NCBI RefSeq assembly: GCF_018070465.1
Contig: NZ_JAGPXT010000045.1
Span: forward strand, 1-36,427
DNA: 36,427 nucleotides
Origin: Micromonospora sp. C95
GTDB taxonomy: Bacteria; Actinomycetota; Actinomycetes; Mycobacteriales; Micromonosporaceae
Reading direction: 5' to 3'
Both the position numbers and the translations under genes were made by a program. Within the stretch, counting starts at the first letter, position 1. The number at the start of each line of letters is the position of its first letter. Below the pieces are notes generated by a model. That model saw only the letters and a list, made by a program, of their open reading frames with translations. It ran no database searches and had not been told where the DNA came from. Shown here piece by piece: positions 15,289 to 23,080 of this stretch.

Positions 15289-15470
15289 CCCGTGCCGCCT
15301 GGCGCAAGTCCTCCCGCAGCAACAGCAACGGCGGTGCCTGCGTCGAGGTCGCCGACAACCTGCCCGGCCTGGTCGCCGTACGCGACAGCAAGGATCCGGC
15401 CGGCCCGGTGCTCGGCTTCACCCCCGCCGCCTGGCGCGCCTTCGTCGCCACCCACGCCCCCACCCGCTGA
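15279..15470 (+). CDS. DUF397 family small protein
   Basis: This is a 63-residue protein. It has the DUF397 signatures WRKSSRSNSNGGACVEVAD, VAVRDSKDPAGPVL and FTPAAWRAFV. It overlaps the upstream XRE gene by 10 bp in another frame, so translation is likely coupled. In known pairs the DUF397 protein is thought to counteract or tune its XRE partner. Here that is inference from the pairing. Confidence 0.92.
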   Translation: MDLTRAAWRKSSRSNSNGGACVEVADNLPGLVAVRDSKDPAGPVLGFTPAAWRAFVATHAPTR

Positions 15471-15534
15471 CCAACCCCGACCCGGCGCTCCCCCTTTGCG
15501 CCGACCCGGCCCCCGCCCTCCCGCGCTGGGAACG

Positions 15535-15596
15535 CGCGAGTTGCGGCATGGCGCGGTCTCCCGCCGAGCTGACAGCCCAGGATGCCGCAACCCGCG
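15535..15596. repeat. Inverted copies of a 15-bp repeat (CGCGAsTTGCGGCAT family)
   Basis: CGCGAGTTGCGGCAT (15535-15549) and its inverted, one-base-different copy ATGCCGCAACCCGCG (15582-15596) flank a 32-bp loop. They lie in the 181-bp gap between the convergent DUF397 and methyltransferase genes, where they could form a terminator hairpin. Two direct copies of the same word are at 16909 and 16950. Confidence 0.7.
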
Positions 15597-15651
15597 CCCG
15601 CCGGCTGCACATGACGACCCGAATCGCGGCCCGGCCAGCGGGGCGCGGGGT

Positions 15652-16836
15652 TCAGGCCACCGGGCGGCAGACCAGGACCGTCGGGGCGGTGGCGACCCGG
15701 GTGAGCACCAGGCTCGCCGGCTGGTTGCCGCTCAGCCGCAGGTCGCGCCGGAGCCGCTCGGGCTCCAACGCGGAGCCGCGCTTGAGGATCTCCACTCGGC
15801 CGACCCGCCGTTCCCGCAGCAGCGCCCGCAGCCGCTTGAGGGAGAACGGCAGCACGTCGGTCACCTCCAGGCAGCGGGCGTACGGCGTGCGCTGGGCCGC
15901 GTCGGCGTAGAGGTAGGCGATGGTCGGGTCGGCGAGGGTGGCGTCCAGGTCGGCAGCCAGCTCGGCGATCAGGTGTGCGCGCACCACCGCCGGATCGGGG
16001 TCGTACACGAAGCGCCGCACCGCCCCGACCGGCGCCTCGCGGGTGCCCGACCCCGCGAGCCGGTGCACCGACTCGCCGGTCAGCACGGTCGCGCGGCGGG
16101 GAAACTCGGCCAGTTCGCCGCACCAGAGGGCCGCCTCGACCAGGTCGCCGTCGACGCTCACCCACTCCGCCTCCGCGCCGGGCGGGATCAGCGCGTGGTC
16201 GATCCCCGGCGCGACCTTCACCACCGTGCGCGGCACCCGTTCGGCCAGGCCGGTCACGAAGTCCCACGGCGGTGAGTACGAGTTCGGGTCGAAAATCCGG
16301 CGACCGGTGCCGGCTCGGCGTCGGGCCGGGTCGCAGAAGACCGCCTCGACCCGGGTCACGTCGAACGCCGTCGCGTCGCCGCACTCGACGGTGACCAGGT
16401 CGGCCAGCCCGGCGGCCTGGGCGTTCGCCTCGGCCAGCGCAGCGGTGAGCGGGTCCGCCTCCACCGCGTACACCCGGATGCCGGCGCGGGCGGCGGCGAG
16501 CGCGTCGGCGCCCAGCCCGCAGCCCAGGTCGGCCAATGCGCGCGCCCCGGCGGCGCGCAGCCGCCGGGCCCGCCGGTCGGCGACGACCCGCCGGGTTGCC
16601 TGCTCCAGCCCCGGCCGGGTGAAGAACATGCCGGCCGCCGCCGGCCCGAACTTGCCGGTCGCCCGGCGGCGCAGCTCGGCCTGGGTCAGCGCCGCCGCCG
16701 CGAGCCCGCCGGGCACCCCGGCAGAGCGCAGCGCCACCGCCGCGGCCAGCGGATCACCGCCGGCCACCCCGGCTGCCGTGTCGAGCGCGGCCAACCCCTC
16801 GGGCGTACGCAACGCGGCGAACTGCTCCAGATCCAC
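15652..16836 (-). CDS. SAM-dependent methyltransferase with THUMP-like domain
   Basis: This is a predicted class I methyltransferase, with RNA as the likely but unproven target. From GTG 16836 (MDLEQFAALRTPEGL) it has 394 residues. The upstream open frame could extend to 16923, but the extension runs through short repeats and looks non-coding. The SAM-binding motif is ADLGCGLGADALAAA, followed by VYAVEADPLTAALAEANA and the acidic GDATAF. The post-motif is AVFCDPARR. A C-terminal segment with RFVYDPDPAVVRAHL, LPFSLKRLRALLRER and LKRGSALEPERLRRDLRL matches the THUMP-like domain family. It is divergent from the ybaK-type gene. Confidence 0.85.
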   Translation of the reverse strand: MDLEQFAALRTPEGLAALDTAAGVAGGDPLAAAVALRSAGVPGGLAAAALTQAELRRRATGKFGPAAAGMFFTRPGLEQATRRVVADRRARRLRAAGARALADLGCGLGADALAAARAGIRVYAVEADPLTAALAEANAQAAGLADLVTVECGDATAFDVTRVEAVFCDPARRRAGTGRRIFDPNSYSPPWDFVTGLAERVPRTVVKVAPGIDHALIPPGAEAEWVSVDGDLVEAALWCGELAEFPRRATVLTGESVHRLAGSGTREAPVGAVRRFVYDPDPAVVRAHLIAELAADLDATLADPTIAYLYADAAQRTPYARCLEVTDVLPFSLKRLRALLRERRVGRVEILKRGSALEPERLRRDLRLSGNQPASLVLTRVATAPTVLVCRPVA

Positions 16837-16908
16837 CCGGCTATTCTTCCGCCCCGCCCCACCTGCCCCGCCCGAGGCCCAGGCCGGCCTCTCGCCGGGC
16901 ATGCCGGT

Positions 16909-16964
16909 CGCGACTTGCGGCATCCTGAGCCCTCACGTCGGCCGGAAGGCGCGACTTGCGGCAT
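16909..16964. repeat. Two direct copies of the CGCGACTTGCGGCAT repeat
   Basis: Identical 15-bp copies lie at 16909-16923 and 16950-16964, 41 bp apart. They sit in the 170-bp region between the divergent methyltransferase (16836) and ybaK-like (17007) starts. The second copy is 43 bp before the ybaK-like ATG. They may be dispersed repeats or regulator sites. Confidence 0.7.
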
Positions 16965-17006
16965 GTTGGGCCCTTCGGTCAGCCGGTCGGGGCTACGTTG
17001 GCGGGC

Positions 17007-17486
17007 ATGGCGGGACGTGGCACCCCGGCGACCGCGCTGCTGGCGAAGCGGAAGGTCGACCATCGCACCCATCCGTACGACGTCTCGCCGGACGAGCCCA
17101 ACTACGGCGCACTCGTCGCCGCCGCGCTCGCGGTGGCACCCGAGCGGGTCTTCAAGACGCTGGTCACCGAGGTCGACGGGGCACTGACGGTGGCGGTGGT
17201 GCCGGTCACCGGCGATCTCGACCTCAAGGCGCTGGCGGCGGCCGTGGGCGGCAAGCGGGCCATGCTTGCCGAGCGGACGGCGGCCGAGCGGGCCACCGGT
17301 TACGTACGCGGCGGCATCAGCCCGCTGGGCCAACGGCGGCGCCTGCCCACGGTCCTCGACGTCTCCGCCCTGGCGCATTCGACGGTGTACGTCTCCGCCG
17401 GCCGCCGGGGGCTCCAGGTGGAGCTGGCCCCGACCGACCTGGCCACCCTCACCGGCGCCCGGTTCGCCCCTCTCGCGAGCGCCTGA
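17007..17486 (+). CDS. YbaK/EbsC-family aminoacyl-tRNA deacylase (Cys-tRNA(Pro) type)
   Basis: This is a predicted trans-editing enzyme that hydrolyses mischarged tRNA, typically Cys-tRNA(Pro). The 159-residue protein matches YbaK in length. Features are GTPATALLAKRKVDHRTHPYD at the start and RVFKTLVTEV with the conserved Lys. These are followed by VVPVTGDLDLKALAAAVGGKRA, GYVRGGISPLGQRRRLPTVLD and VYVSAGRRGLQVELAPTDL. The ATG at 17007 is the natural family start. It stands alone between divergent and distinct transcription units. Confidence 0.93.
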   Translation: MAGRGTPATALLAKRKVDHRTHPYDVSPDEPNYGALVAAALAVAPERVFKTLVTEVDGALTVAVVPVTGDLDLKALAAAVGGKRAMLAERTAAERATGYVRGGISPLGQRRRLPTVLDVSALAHSTVYVSAGRRGLQVELAPTDLATLTGARFAPLASA

Positions 17487-17570
17487 CCGCCGCCTTCCAT
17501 CCCGTCGGTGGACCGGACACCAGGGGCCTCGTGGGCATGGTGGCGACGAGGTGTCGCTGGCGTTGCCGAA

Positions 17571-17589
17571 TTGTTACCGCCGACAACAA
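17571..17589 (+). promoter_or_regulatory. Candidate operator upstream of the xylose transporter genes
   Basis: TTGTTACCGCCGACAACAA is an interrupted palindrome (TTGTT...AACAA) 108 bp before the binding-protein start. It is followed by AC-rich repeats (ACAACAAAACAAAAC). A weak TTGTGC (17609-17614) with AATACG (17631-17636) 16 bp away is a possible promoter. The adjacent ROK repressor is the natural candidate to bind here, which is inferred. Confidence 0.35.
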
Positions 17590-17696
17590 ACTCGTGACCG
17601 GCGCACCCTTGTGCTGGCGTTGTGGCGCGGAATACGTTGCCGGACACAACAAAACAAAACACCGACACCCTTCCCACCCTCGAAAGGACCCTGCAC

Positions 17697-18791
17697 ATGC
17701 GCAAGGGCTTCCTCGCCGTCGGCACCGTGGGCCTGCTGGCCCTCGGCAGCCTGACGGCCTGTGGCGACGAGTCCGGCGGCGACCAGGCCGGCTCCGACGT
17801 GACCCCGAAGATCGGCGTGATCCTGCCGGACAGCAAGTCCTCCGCCCGCTGGGAGGGCGCCGACCGCAAGTTCCTCCAGGCCGCCTTCGAGGCCGCCGGC
17901 GTCGATTACGACATCCAGAACGCCCAGGGTGACAAGACCCAGTTCCAGACCATCGCCGACCAGATGATCACGAGCGGCGTAACCGCGCTGATGATCGTGA
18001 ACCTGGACTCCGGCACCGGCAAGGCCGTCCTCGACAAGGCCAAGTCGCAGGGCGTCGCCACCATCGACTACGACCGCCTCACCCTCGGCGGCTCGGCGGA
18101 GTACTACGTCAGCTTCGACAACGAGGCCGTCGGCAAGCTCCAGGGCGAGGGTCTGGTCAAGTGCCTGACCGATCAGAAGGCCGAGAAGCCGGTCGTGGCG
18201 TACCTGAACGGGTCGCCGACCGACAACAACGCCACCCTGTTCAAGAACGGCTACGACTCGGTCCTCAAGCCCAAGTTCGACGCGAACGAGTACGTCAAGG
18301 GCCCGGACCAGGACGTTCCGGACTGGGACAACGCCCGGGCCGCCACGATCTTCGAGCAGATGCTCACCCAGACCGGCGGCAAGATCGACGGTGTGCTGGC
18401 CGCGAACGACGGCCTCGGCAACGCCGCCATCTCGGTGCTGAAGAAGAACCGGCTCAACGGCAAGGTCCCGGTGACCGGCCAGGACGCCACCCCGCAGGGC
18501 CTGCAAAACATCCTCGCCGGCGACCAGTGCATGACCGTCTACAAGGCGATCAAGAAGGAAGCCGACGCCGCCGCCGAGCTGGCCATCGCGCTGGCCAAGG
18601 GCGAGCGCAAGGAGACCGGCCAGACCGTCACCGACCCGGAGGGCGGCCGCGACGTGCCGTCCGTCCTGCTCACCCCGCAGGCGATCTACAAGGAGAACGT
18701 CAAGGACGTCATCGCCGACGGTTTCGTGACCAAGGAAGAGGTCTGCACCGGCAACTTCGCCGAGCTCTGCACCGAAGCGGGCATCAGCTGA
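17697..18791 (+). CDS. xylF: XylF-like D-xylose ABC transporter substrate-binding lipoprotein
   Basis: This is an extracytoplasmic sugar-binding lipoprotein of 364 residues. The signal peptide MRKGFLAVGTVGLLALGSL ends in a lipobox, LTAC, with Cys22 as the lipidation site. The periplasmic-binding fold 4 shows the XylF hallmarks: IGVILPDSKSSARWEGADR, YDRLTLGGSAEYYVSFDNE and VGKLQGEGLVKCL. Later blocks include GSPTDNNATLFKNG and LAANDGLGNAAISVLKK. The ATG at 17697 has AAAGGA upstream. It is first in an operon with an ATPase and a permease. A strong hairpin after its stop would allow higher expression than the transporter genes. Xylose is inferred from family and context. Confidence 0.92.
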   Translation: MRKGFLAVGTVGLLALGSLTACGDESGGDQAGSDVTPKIGVILPDSKSSARWEGADRKFLQAAFEAAGVDYDIQNAQGDKTQFQTIADQMITSGVTALMIVNLDSGTGKAVLDKAKSQGVATIDYDRLTLGGSAEYYVSFDNEAVGKLQGEGLVKCLTDQKAEKPVVAYLNGSPTDNNATLFKNGYDSVLKPKFDANEYVKGPDQDVPDWDNARAATIFEQMLTQTGGKIDGVLAANDGLGNAAISVLKKNRLNGKVPVTGQDATPQGLQNILAGDQCMTVYKAIKKEADAAAELAIALAKGERKETGQTVTDPEGGRDVPSVLLTPQAIYKENVKDVIADGFVTKEEVCTGNFAELCTEAGIS

Positions 18792-18809
18792 CCTCACCCG
18801 CCTAGGCGG

Positions 18810-18844
18810 CGCCGCCCGGCACGGTAACCCCGTGCCGGGCGGCG
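18810..18844 (+). terminator. Strong intra-operon hairpin between xylF and the ATPase gene
   Basis: A perfect 15-bp stem, CGCCGCCCGGCACGG (18810-18824) and CCGTGCCGGGCGGCG (18830-18844), has a 5-nt loop. It begins 18 bp after the xylF stop and 51 bp before the next start. It is a likely attenuating terminator or mRNA stabiliser favouring the binding protein. Confidence 0.75.
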
Positions 18845-18894
18845 TGCCGCCGCTGGACGGGCCCCGATCTCCCTCCGCGACAAAGGAGAACCCC

Positions 18895-19713
18895 GTGTCC
18901 GCGACCCCTCTGCTGGAGCTACGCGGGATCGACAAGAGTTTCGGTCCCGTCCAGGTTCTACGCGATGTCGCCTTCGCCGCCTATCCGGGCGAGGTCACCG
19001 CGCTGGTCGGTGACAACGGCGCCGGCAAGTCGACCCTGGTCAAGTGCATCAGCGGCATCTACCCGACCGACGCCGGGCAGTTCGTCTTCGACGGCCGACC
19101 GGTGAGCATCCACAGCCCGCGCGACGCCGCATCGCTCGGCATCGAGGTCGTCTACCAGGACCTCGCGCTCTGCGACAACCTCGACATCGTGCAGAACATG
19201 TTCCTCGGCCGCGAGAAGCGCAGCGGCATCGTCCTCGACGAGCCGACGATGGAGCAGATGGCGGCCGAGACCCTCGACGGGCTCTCCGTACGCACCGTCA
19301 AGTCGTTGCGCCAGCACGTCTCCAGCCTCTCCGGCGGCCAGCGTCAGACGGTGGCGATCGCCAAGGCGGTGCTCTGGAACAGCAAGCTGGTGATCCTGGA
19401 CGAGCCGACCGCCGCGCTCGGCGTCGCGCAGACCGCCCAGGTGCTCGAACTGGTCCGCCGGCTGGCCGACAACGGCCTGGCCGTCGTGCTGATCTCGCAC
19501 AACATGAACGACGTCTTCGCCGTCTCCGACCGGGTGGCCGCGCTCTACCTCGGCCAGATGGTCGCCCAGGTGAAGACCACCGACATCACTCACGCGCAGG
19601 TGGTCGAGCTGATCACCGCCGGTCGCTCCGGCGGGCTCGGGCTCACCGGCGACCCGGCCACCAACGGCAACGGCGCGGCGCCGGCCGGCAGCACCACGGG
19701 AGGCGTCTCATGA
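18895..19713 (+). CDS. xylG: Sugar ABC transporter ATPase, single nucleotide-binding domain
   Basis: This is the ATPase subunit of a carbohydrate uptake ABC transporter. It has 272 residues from GTG 18895 (MSATPLLELRGIDKSFG), with AAAGGAG 6 bp upstream. It contains Walker A GDNGAGKST (39-47), signature LSGGQRQ, Walker B LVILDEPTAALG and switch His in LISHN. E. coli XylG and most of this class have two fused ATPase domains (about 500 residues). This one has a single complete domain, as in FrcA-type proteins, so it would act as a dimer. Its stop overlaps the permease ATG (ATGA). It ends with a Gly/Ala-rich tail. Confidence 0.93.
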   Translation: MSATPLLELRGIDKSFGPVQVLRDVAFAAYPGEVTALVGDNGAGKSTLVKCISGIYPTDAGQFVFDGRPVSIHSPRDAASLGIEVVYQDLALCDNLDIVQNMFLGREKRSGIVLDEPTMEQMAAETLDGLSVRTVKSLRQHVSSLSGGQRQTVAIAKAVLWNSKLVILDEPTAALGVAQTAQVLELVRRLADNGLAVVLISHNMNDVFAVSDRVAALYLGQMVAQVKTTDITHAQVVELITAGRSGGLGLTGDPATNGNGAAPAGSTTGGVS

Positions 19714-20972
19714 GCACCACCACCGCCGTCAAGCAGGACGGGCCGTCCTCCGTCGCGCCGGCGACCACCGTGGGCAGTCACGTCCGTGACTACTGGCGAC
19801 GGGTACGCGGTGGCGACATCGGCGCCCTGCCCGCCGTCCTCGGCCTGCTCGTGCTCTGCACGATCTTCTCGATCCTGCGGCCCTCGTTCCTCAGCGCCGG
19901 AAACTTCGCCAACCTGTTCACCCAGGGCGCGGCGGTCACCCTGATCGCGATGGGTCTGGTCTTCGTCCTGTTGCTGGGTGAGATCGACCTGTCGGCGGGT
20001 TTCGCCAGCGGCGTCTGCGCGGCGGTGCTGGCAAACGTGGTAACCGTGCTCGGATATCCCTGGTACGTCGCGGTGGCCGCCGCCGTACTCACCGGCATGG
20101 TGATCGGTACGATCCTGGGCCTCCTGGTCGCCAAGATCGGCATTCCGTCCTTCGTGGTCACCCTGGCCGGCTTCCTGGCCTTCCAGGGCGTGGTACTGCT
20201 GCTGATGGAGCAGGGCCGCAACATCTCGGTACGCGATCCGGTGCTGGTGGCGATCGCCAACCGCAACCTGCCGCCGCTGCTCGGCTGGGCGCTCGCCGCC
20301 GTGGCCGTCGCCGGGTACGCCGCCGTGCAACTGCTTCGCTACCGCAACCGCGCCGCACGTGGCCTGGTCACCGACCCGATGGCGGTGGTGCTCGCCCGGA
20401 TCGGCGGGCTGGCGGTCATCCTCGGTCTCGCGGTGTACGTGCTCAACCTGGAGCGCAGCCGCAACGTGCTGATCAGCTCGCTCAAGGGCGTACCGATCGT
20501 CGTGCCGATCATCGCCGTGCTGCTCGTCGTCTGGACCTTCGTGCTGCACCGCACCAGCTACGGCCGGCACATCTACGCGGTCGGTGGCAACAAGGAGGCC
20601 GCCCGCCGGGCCGGTATCAGCGTGGACCGGATCCGCATCTCGGTCTTCGTCATCTGCTCCACCATGGCCGCGATCGGCGGCATCGTGGCCGCCAGCCGGG
20701 CCAACTCGGTCGACCCGAACACCGGCGGCAGCAACGTACTGCTCTACGCCGTGGGCGCGGCGGTGATCGGTGGCACCAGCCTCTTCGGCGGCAAGGGCCG
20801 GGTGCTGGACGCGGTGCTCGGCGGCGCGGTGGTCGCGGTGATCGACAACGGCATGGGTCTGATGGGCTACAGCTCCGGCGTCAAGTACGTGGTCACCGGC
20901 GTGGTCCTGCTTCTGGCGGCCAGCGTCGACGCGCTGTCGCGCCGGCGAGCCGCCGCCGGCGGTAGTCGCTGA
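19710..20972 (+). CDS. xylH: XylH-like sugar ABC transporter permease
   Basis: This is the membrane subunit of the sugar importer, 420 residues with about ten predicted hydrophobic segments. Family blocks are NFANLFTQGAAVTLIAMG, GEIDLSAGFASGV and KIGIPSFVVTLAGFLAFQG. Further on are GRHIYAVGGNKEAARRAGI (the ATPase-contacting EAA-like loop) and LYAVGAAVIGGTSLFGGKG. The start ATG 19710 overlaps the ATPase stop by 4 bp. The N-terminal 35 residues are a Thr/Ser-rich cytoplasmic tail. The ROK regulator follows after 28 bp, so all four may share one transcript. Confidence 0.95.
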   Translation: MSTTTAVKQDGPSSVAPATTVGSHVRDYWRRVRGGDIGALPAVLGLLVLCTIFSILRPSFLSAGNFANLFTQGAAVTLIAMGLVFVLLLGEIDLSAGFASGVCAAVLANVVTVLGYPWYVAVAAAVLTGMVIGTILGLLVAKIGIPSFVVTLAGFLAFQGVVLLLMEQGRNISVRDPVLVAIANRNLPPLLGWALAAVAVAGYAAVQLLRYRNRAARGLVTDPMAVVLARIGGLAVILGLAVYVLNLERSRNVLISSLKGVPIVVPIIAVLLVVWTFVLHRTSYGRHIYAVGGNKEAARRAGISVDRIRISVFVICSTMAAIGGIVAASRANSVDPNTGGSNVLLYAVGAAVIGGTSLFGGKGRVLDAVLGGAVVAVIDNGMGLMGYSSGVKYVVTGVVLLLAASVDALSRRRAAAGGSR

Positions 20973-21000
20973 TCCGCTGCACCGAAGGTAGTCACAACCG

Positions 21001-22182
21001 ATGCGCGTGGGACCGAGCCAGGACGAGATCCGTCGGCAGAATCTCGGTGCCCTGCTGCGCTACGTGCACGTGCACGGTGCCACCACACGAGCGGAACTGA
21101 CCACCGCACTGGGGTTGAACCGGAGCACCATCGGCGCGCTCACCGCCGACCTCGCCGCGGCCGGCCTGGTGACTGAGGGGGCGCCGAAGGAAACCGGCCG
21201 GGCCGGACGACCGTCGCTTGTCGTCCGGCCCGAGTCGGACCGCGTCTTCGCGTACGCGTACAGCATCGAGGTGGACCGGCTGCGCGCCGCCCGGGTCGGG
21301 CTCGGCGGCGCGGTGCTCGACCGCCGGGAGCTGGACCGCCCACGCGGTCTCACCGCCGCGGAGGCCGCTCCGCTGCTGGCCGGCGCGGTCAAGGAGATGC
21401 GACAGGCGCTGCCGGAGGACGCCGTCTGCGTCGGTGCCGGGGTGGCGGTCTGCGGGATGGTCCGCCGCGACGACGGCCTGGTCCGGCTCGGCCCGACCAC
21501 CGGTTGGGTGGACGAGCCGATCGGCACCGCGCTCGGCACGGAACTCGGGGTCGACGTGCCGGTCACCGTCGGAAACGTGGCCGACGTGGCGGCCTTCGCC
21601 GAGCACGCCCGGGGTGCGGCGGCCGGCTGCGACAACGTCATCTACCTCTACGGCGATGTCGGCGTCGGTGCCGGGATCATCGCCGGCGGCCGGCGGTTGA
21701 CCGGGCACGGCGGCTACAGCGGCGAGGTGGGGCACATGGTGGTGGTCCGCGACGGGGCCCGCTGCGAGTGCGGCAACCGGGGATGCTGGGAGACCGAGAT
21801 CGGCGAGCACGGGCTGCTCCGGGCCGCCGGCCGTTCCGACGCCCGGGGCCGGGAGGCGATGCTGGCGGTCTTCGACGCCGCCGACCGTGGGGACGCCCGG
21901 GCCCAGATCGCGGTACGCCAGGCCGGTGACTGGCTCGGCTTCGGCGTCGCCAACCTGGTGAACATCTTCAACCCGGAGATGGTCATCTTCGGCGGCACCA
22001 TGCGTGACCTCTACCTGGCCGCCGCCGCCCAGGTGCGCAGCCGGCTCAACTCCAACGGGCTGCCGGCCTGCCTGGAGCACGTCCGGCTGCGTACGCCGAA
22101 GCTCGGCGAGGACGCTCCCCTGGTCGGCGCGGCCGAACTCGCATTCGACCGGCTGCTTGCCGATCCGCTCGACGTCAGCTGA
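21001..22182 (+). CDS. ROK-family transcriptional repressor, Rok7B7/XylR-like
   Basis: This is a sugar-responsive repressor of 393 residues. An N-terminal winged helix (RAELTTALGLNRSTIGALTADL) precedes a ROK sugar-kinase-like domain with YGDVGVGAGIIAGGR, GEVGHMVV and the zinc motif CECGNRGCWE. The arrangement with a xylFGH operon parallels rok7B7 (SCO6008) next to xylFGH in Streptomyces coelicolor, from memory. The order of regulator and transporter may differ. It likely senses a sugar and controls the upstream genes. The kinase-type Asp is kept in the DVGVG block region, but catalytic activity is not expected of regulators. Confidence 0.92.
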   Translation: MRVGPSQDEIRRQNLGALLRYVHVHGATTRAELTTALGLNRSTIGALTADLAAAGLVTEGAPKETGRAGRPSLVVRPESDRVFAYAYSIEVDRLRAARVGLGGAVLDRRELDRPRGLTAAEAAPLLAGAVKEMRQALPEDAVCVGAGVAVCGMVRRDDGLVRLGPTTGWVDEPIGTALGTELGVDVPVTVGNVADVAAFAEHARGAAAGCDNVIYLYGDVGVGAGIIAGGRRLTGHGGYSGEVGHMVVVRDGARCECGNRGCWETEIGEHGLLRAAGRSDARGREAMLAVFDAADRGDARAQIAVRQAGDWLGFGVANLVNIFNPEMVIFGGTMRDLYLAAAAQVRSRLNSNGLPACLEHVRLRTPKLGEDAPLVGAAELAFDRLLADPLDVS

Positions 22183-22325
22183 CCTCCAGTTCCAGATTTC
22201 GCGAACCGGTTTCGCCATCCGCTGAACTGATCGGCCGCACAATCCGTACCTGGTTGCGGACGGCCGACGGGGTGCGGACGTCCGACGCTCAACGATCGGT
22301 TCTCGTCCGAGGAGGCGCCGCAGAC

Positions 22326-23063
22326 ATGGCACCGCTGGATTCCGCTCGTCGCCGGCAGGGCAACCGGTCCCGTCGCTTGGCGGTGCTGCTCACCACGATC
22401 GTCGCAGCTCTCGTCGTCCTGCCCGGTGTGGCGCTGGCCGCGCCCGCCGCCCAGCAGCTCGCCGCCGCCGACCAGGCCCTGCTCGACGGGGTGCGGCTGG
22501 CCGGGCTCTGGGAGATGCCGGCCGGGCAGATGGCCGCCGAGAAGGGCAGTTCCCGGGTGGTCCGCGAGGTCGGCGCCGAGATCGCCCGGCAGCACGAGGA
22601 GCTCGACCGGATCACCGTGGAGGCGGCCAACAAGCTGAGCGCCGTCATCCCCAACGCGCCGACCGCCGAGCAGCAGGGCTGGCTCACCGAGATGAAGGAC
22701 GCCCGGGGCGCCCGCTTCGACCAGATCTTCGTCACCCGGCTCCGGGTCGCCCACGGCAAGATCTTCCCGGTCATCGGCGCGGTGCGGGCCAGCACCCGCA
22801 ACGAGGTCATCCGGGACCTGGCCAACTCGGCCAACACGTTCGTCGGCGACCACATGCGGATGCTGGAGAGCACCGGCCTGGTCCGGTACGCCGAGCTGCC
22901 GCCCGCCGCACTGCCGGCCCCGGGCAACGACGGCCTGCTCGCCGCCGCGCAGGCCAACACCGGCCCGCAGATCGGCGTCAGCAACACGCTCATCTGGGCG
23001 ATCTTCCTCGGCGCCCTGGGCACCGGCGGCTTCCTCACGTACCGCATGTTCCGTCGCAGCTGA
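22326..23063 (+). CDS. DUF4142 domain secreted/membrane protein
   Basis: The 245-residue protein has an N-terminal signal segment (about residues 17-39, ending GVALAAPAA). It then has a helical, ferritin-like-fold DUF4142 domain (about 45-185, with LAGLWEMPAGQMAAEKG, VREVGAEIARQHEELD and THVGDHM-like FVGDHMRML). A C-terminal membrane helix (about 218-241) ends in a basic RRS tail. The biochemical role of DUF4142 is unknown. The ATG at 22326 follows GGAGG by 10 bp. It lies only 17 bp before the CopC-CopD gene, so a shared role at the cell surface is plausible but unproven. Confidence 0.87.
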   Translation: MAPLDSARRRQGNRSRRLAVLLTTIVAALVVLPGVALAAPAAQQLAAADQALLDGVRLAGLWEMPAGQMAAEKGSSRVVREVGAEIARQHEELDRITVEAANKLSAVIPNAPTAEQQGWLTEMKDARGARFDQIFVTRLRVAHGKIFPVIGAVRASTRNEVIRDLANSANTFVGDHMRMLESTGLVRYAELPPAALPAPGNDGLLAAAQANTGPQIGVSNTLIWAIFLGALGTGGFLTYRMFRRS

Positions 23064-23080
23064 TCGCCACCGCCCGATCG

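Noticed and set aside
18895..19713. The sugar ATPase as a truncated XylG
   Set aside because: All ATPase motifs are complete, the stop overlaps the permease start, and no remnant of a second domain follows. It is a natural one-domain protein.
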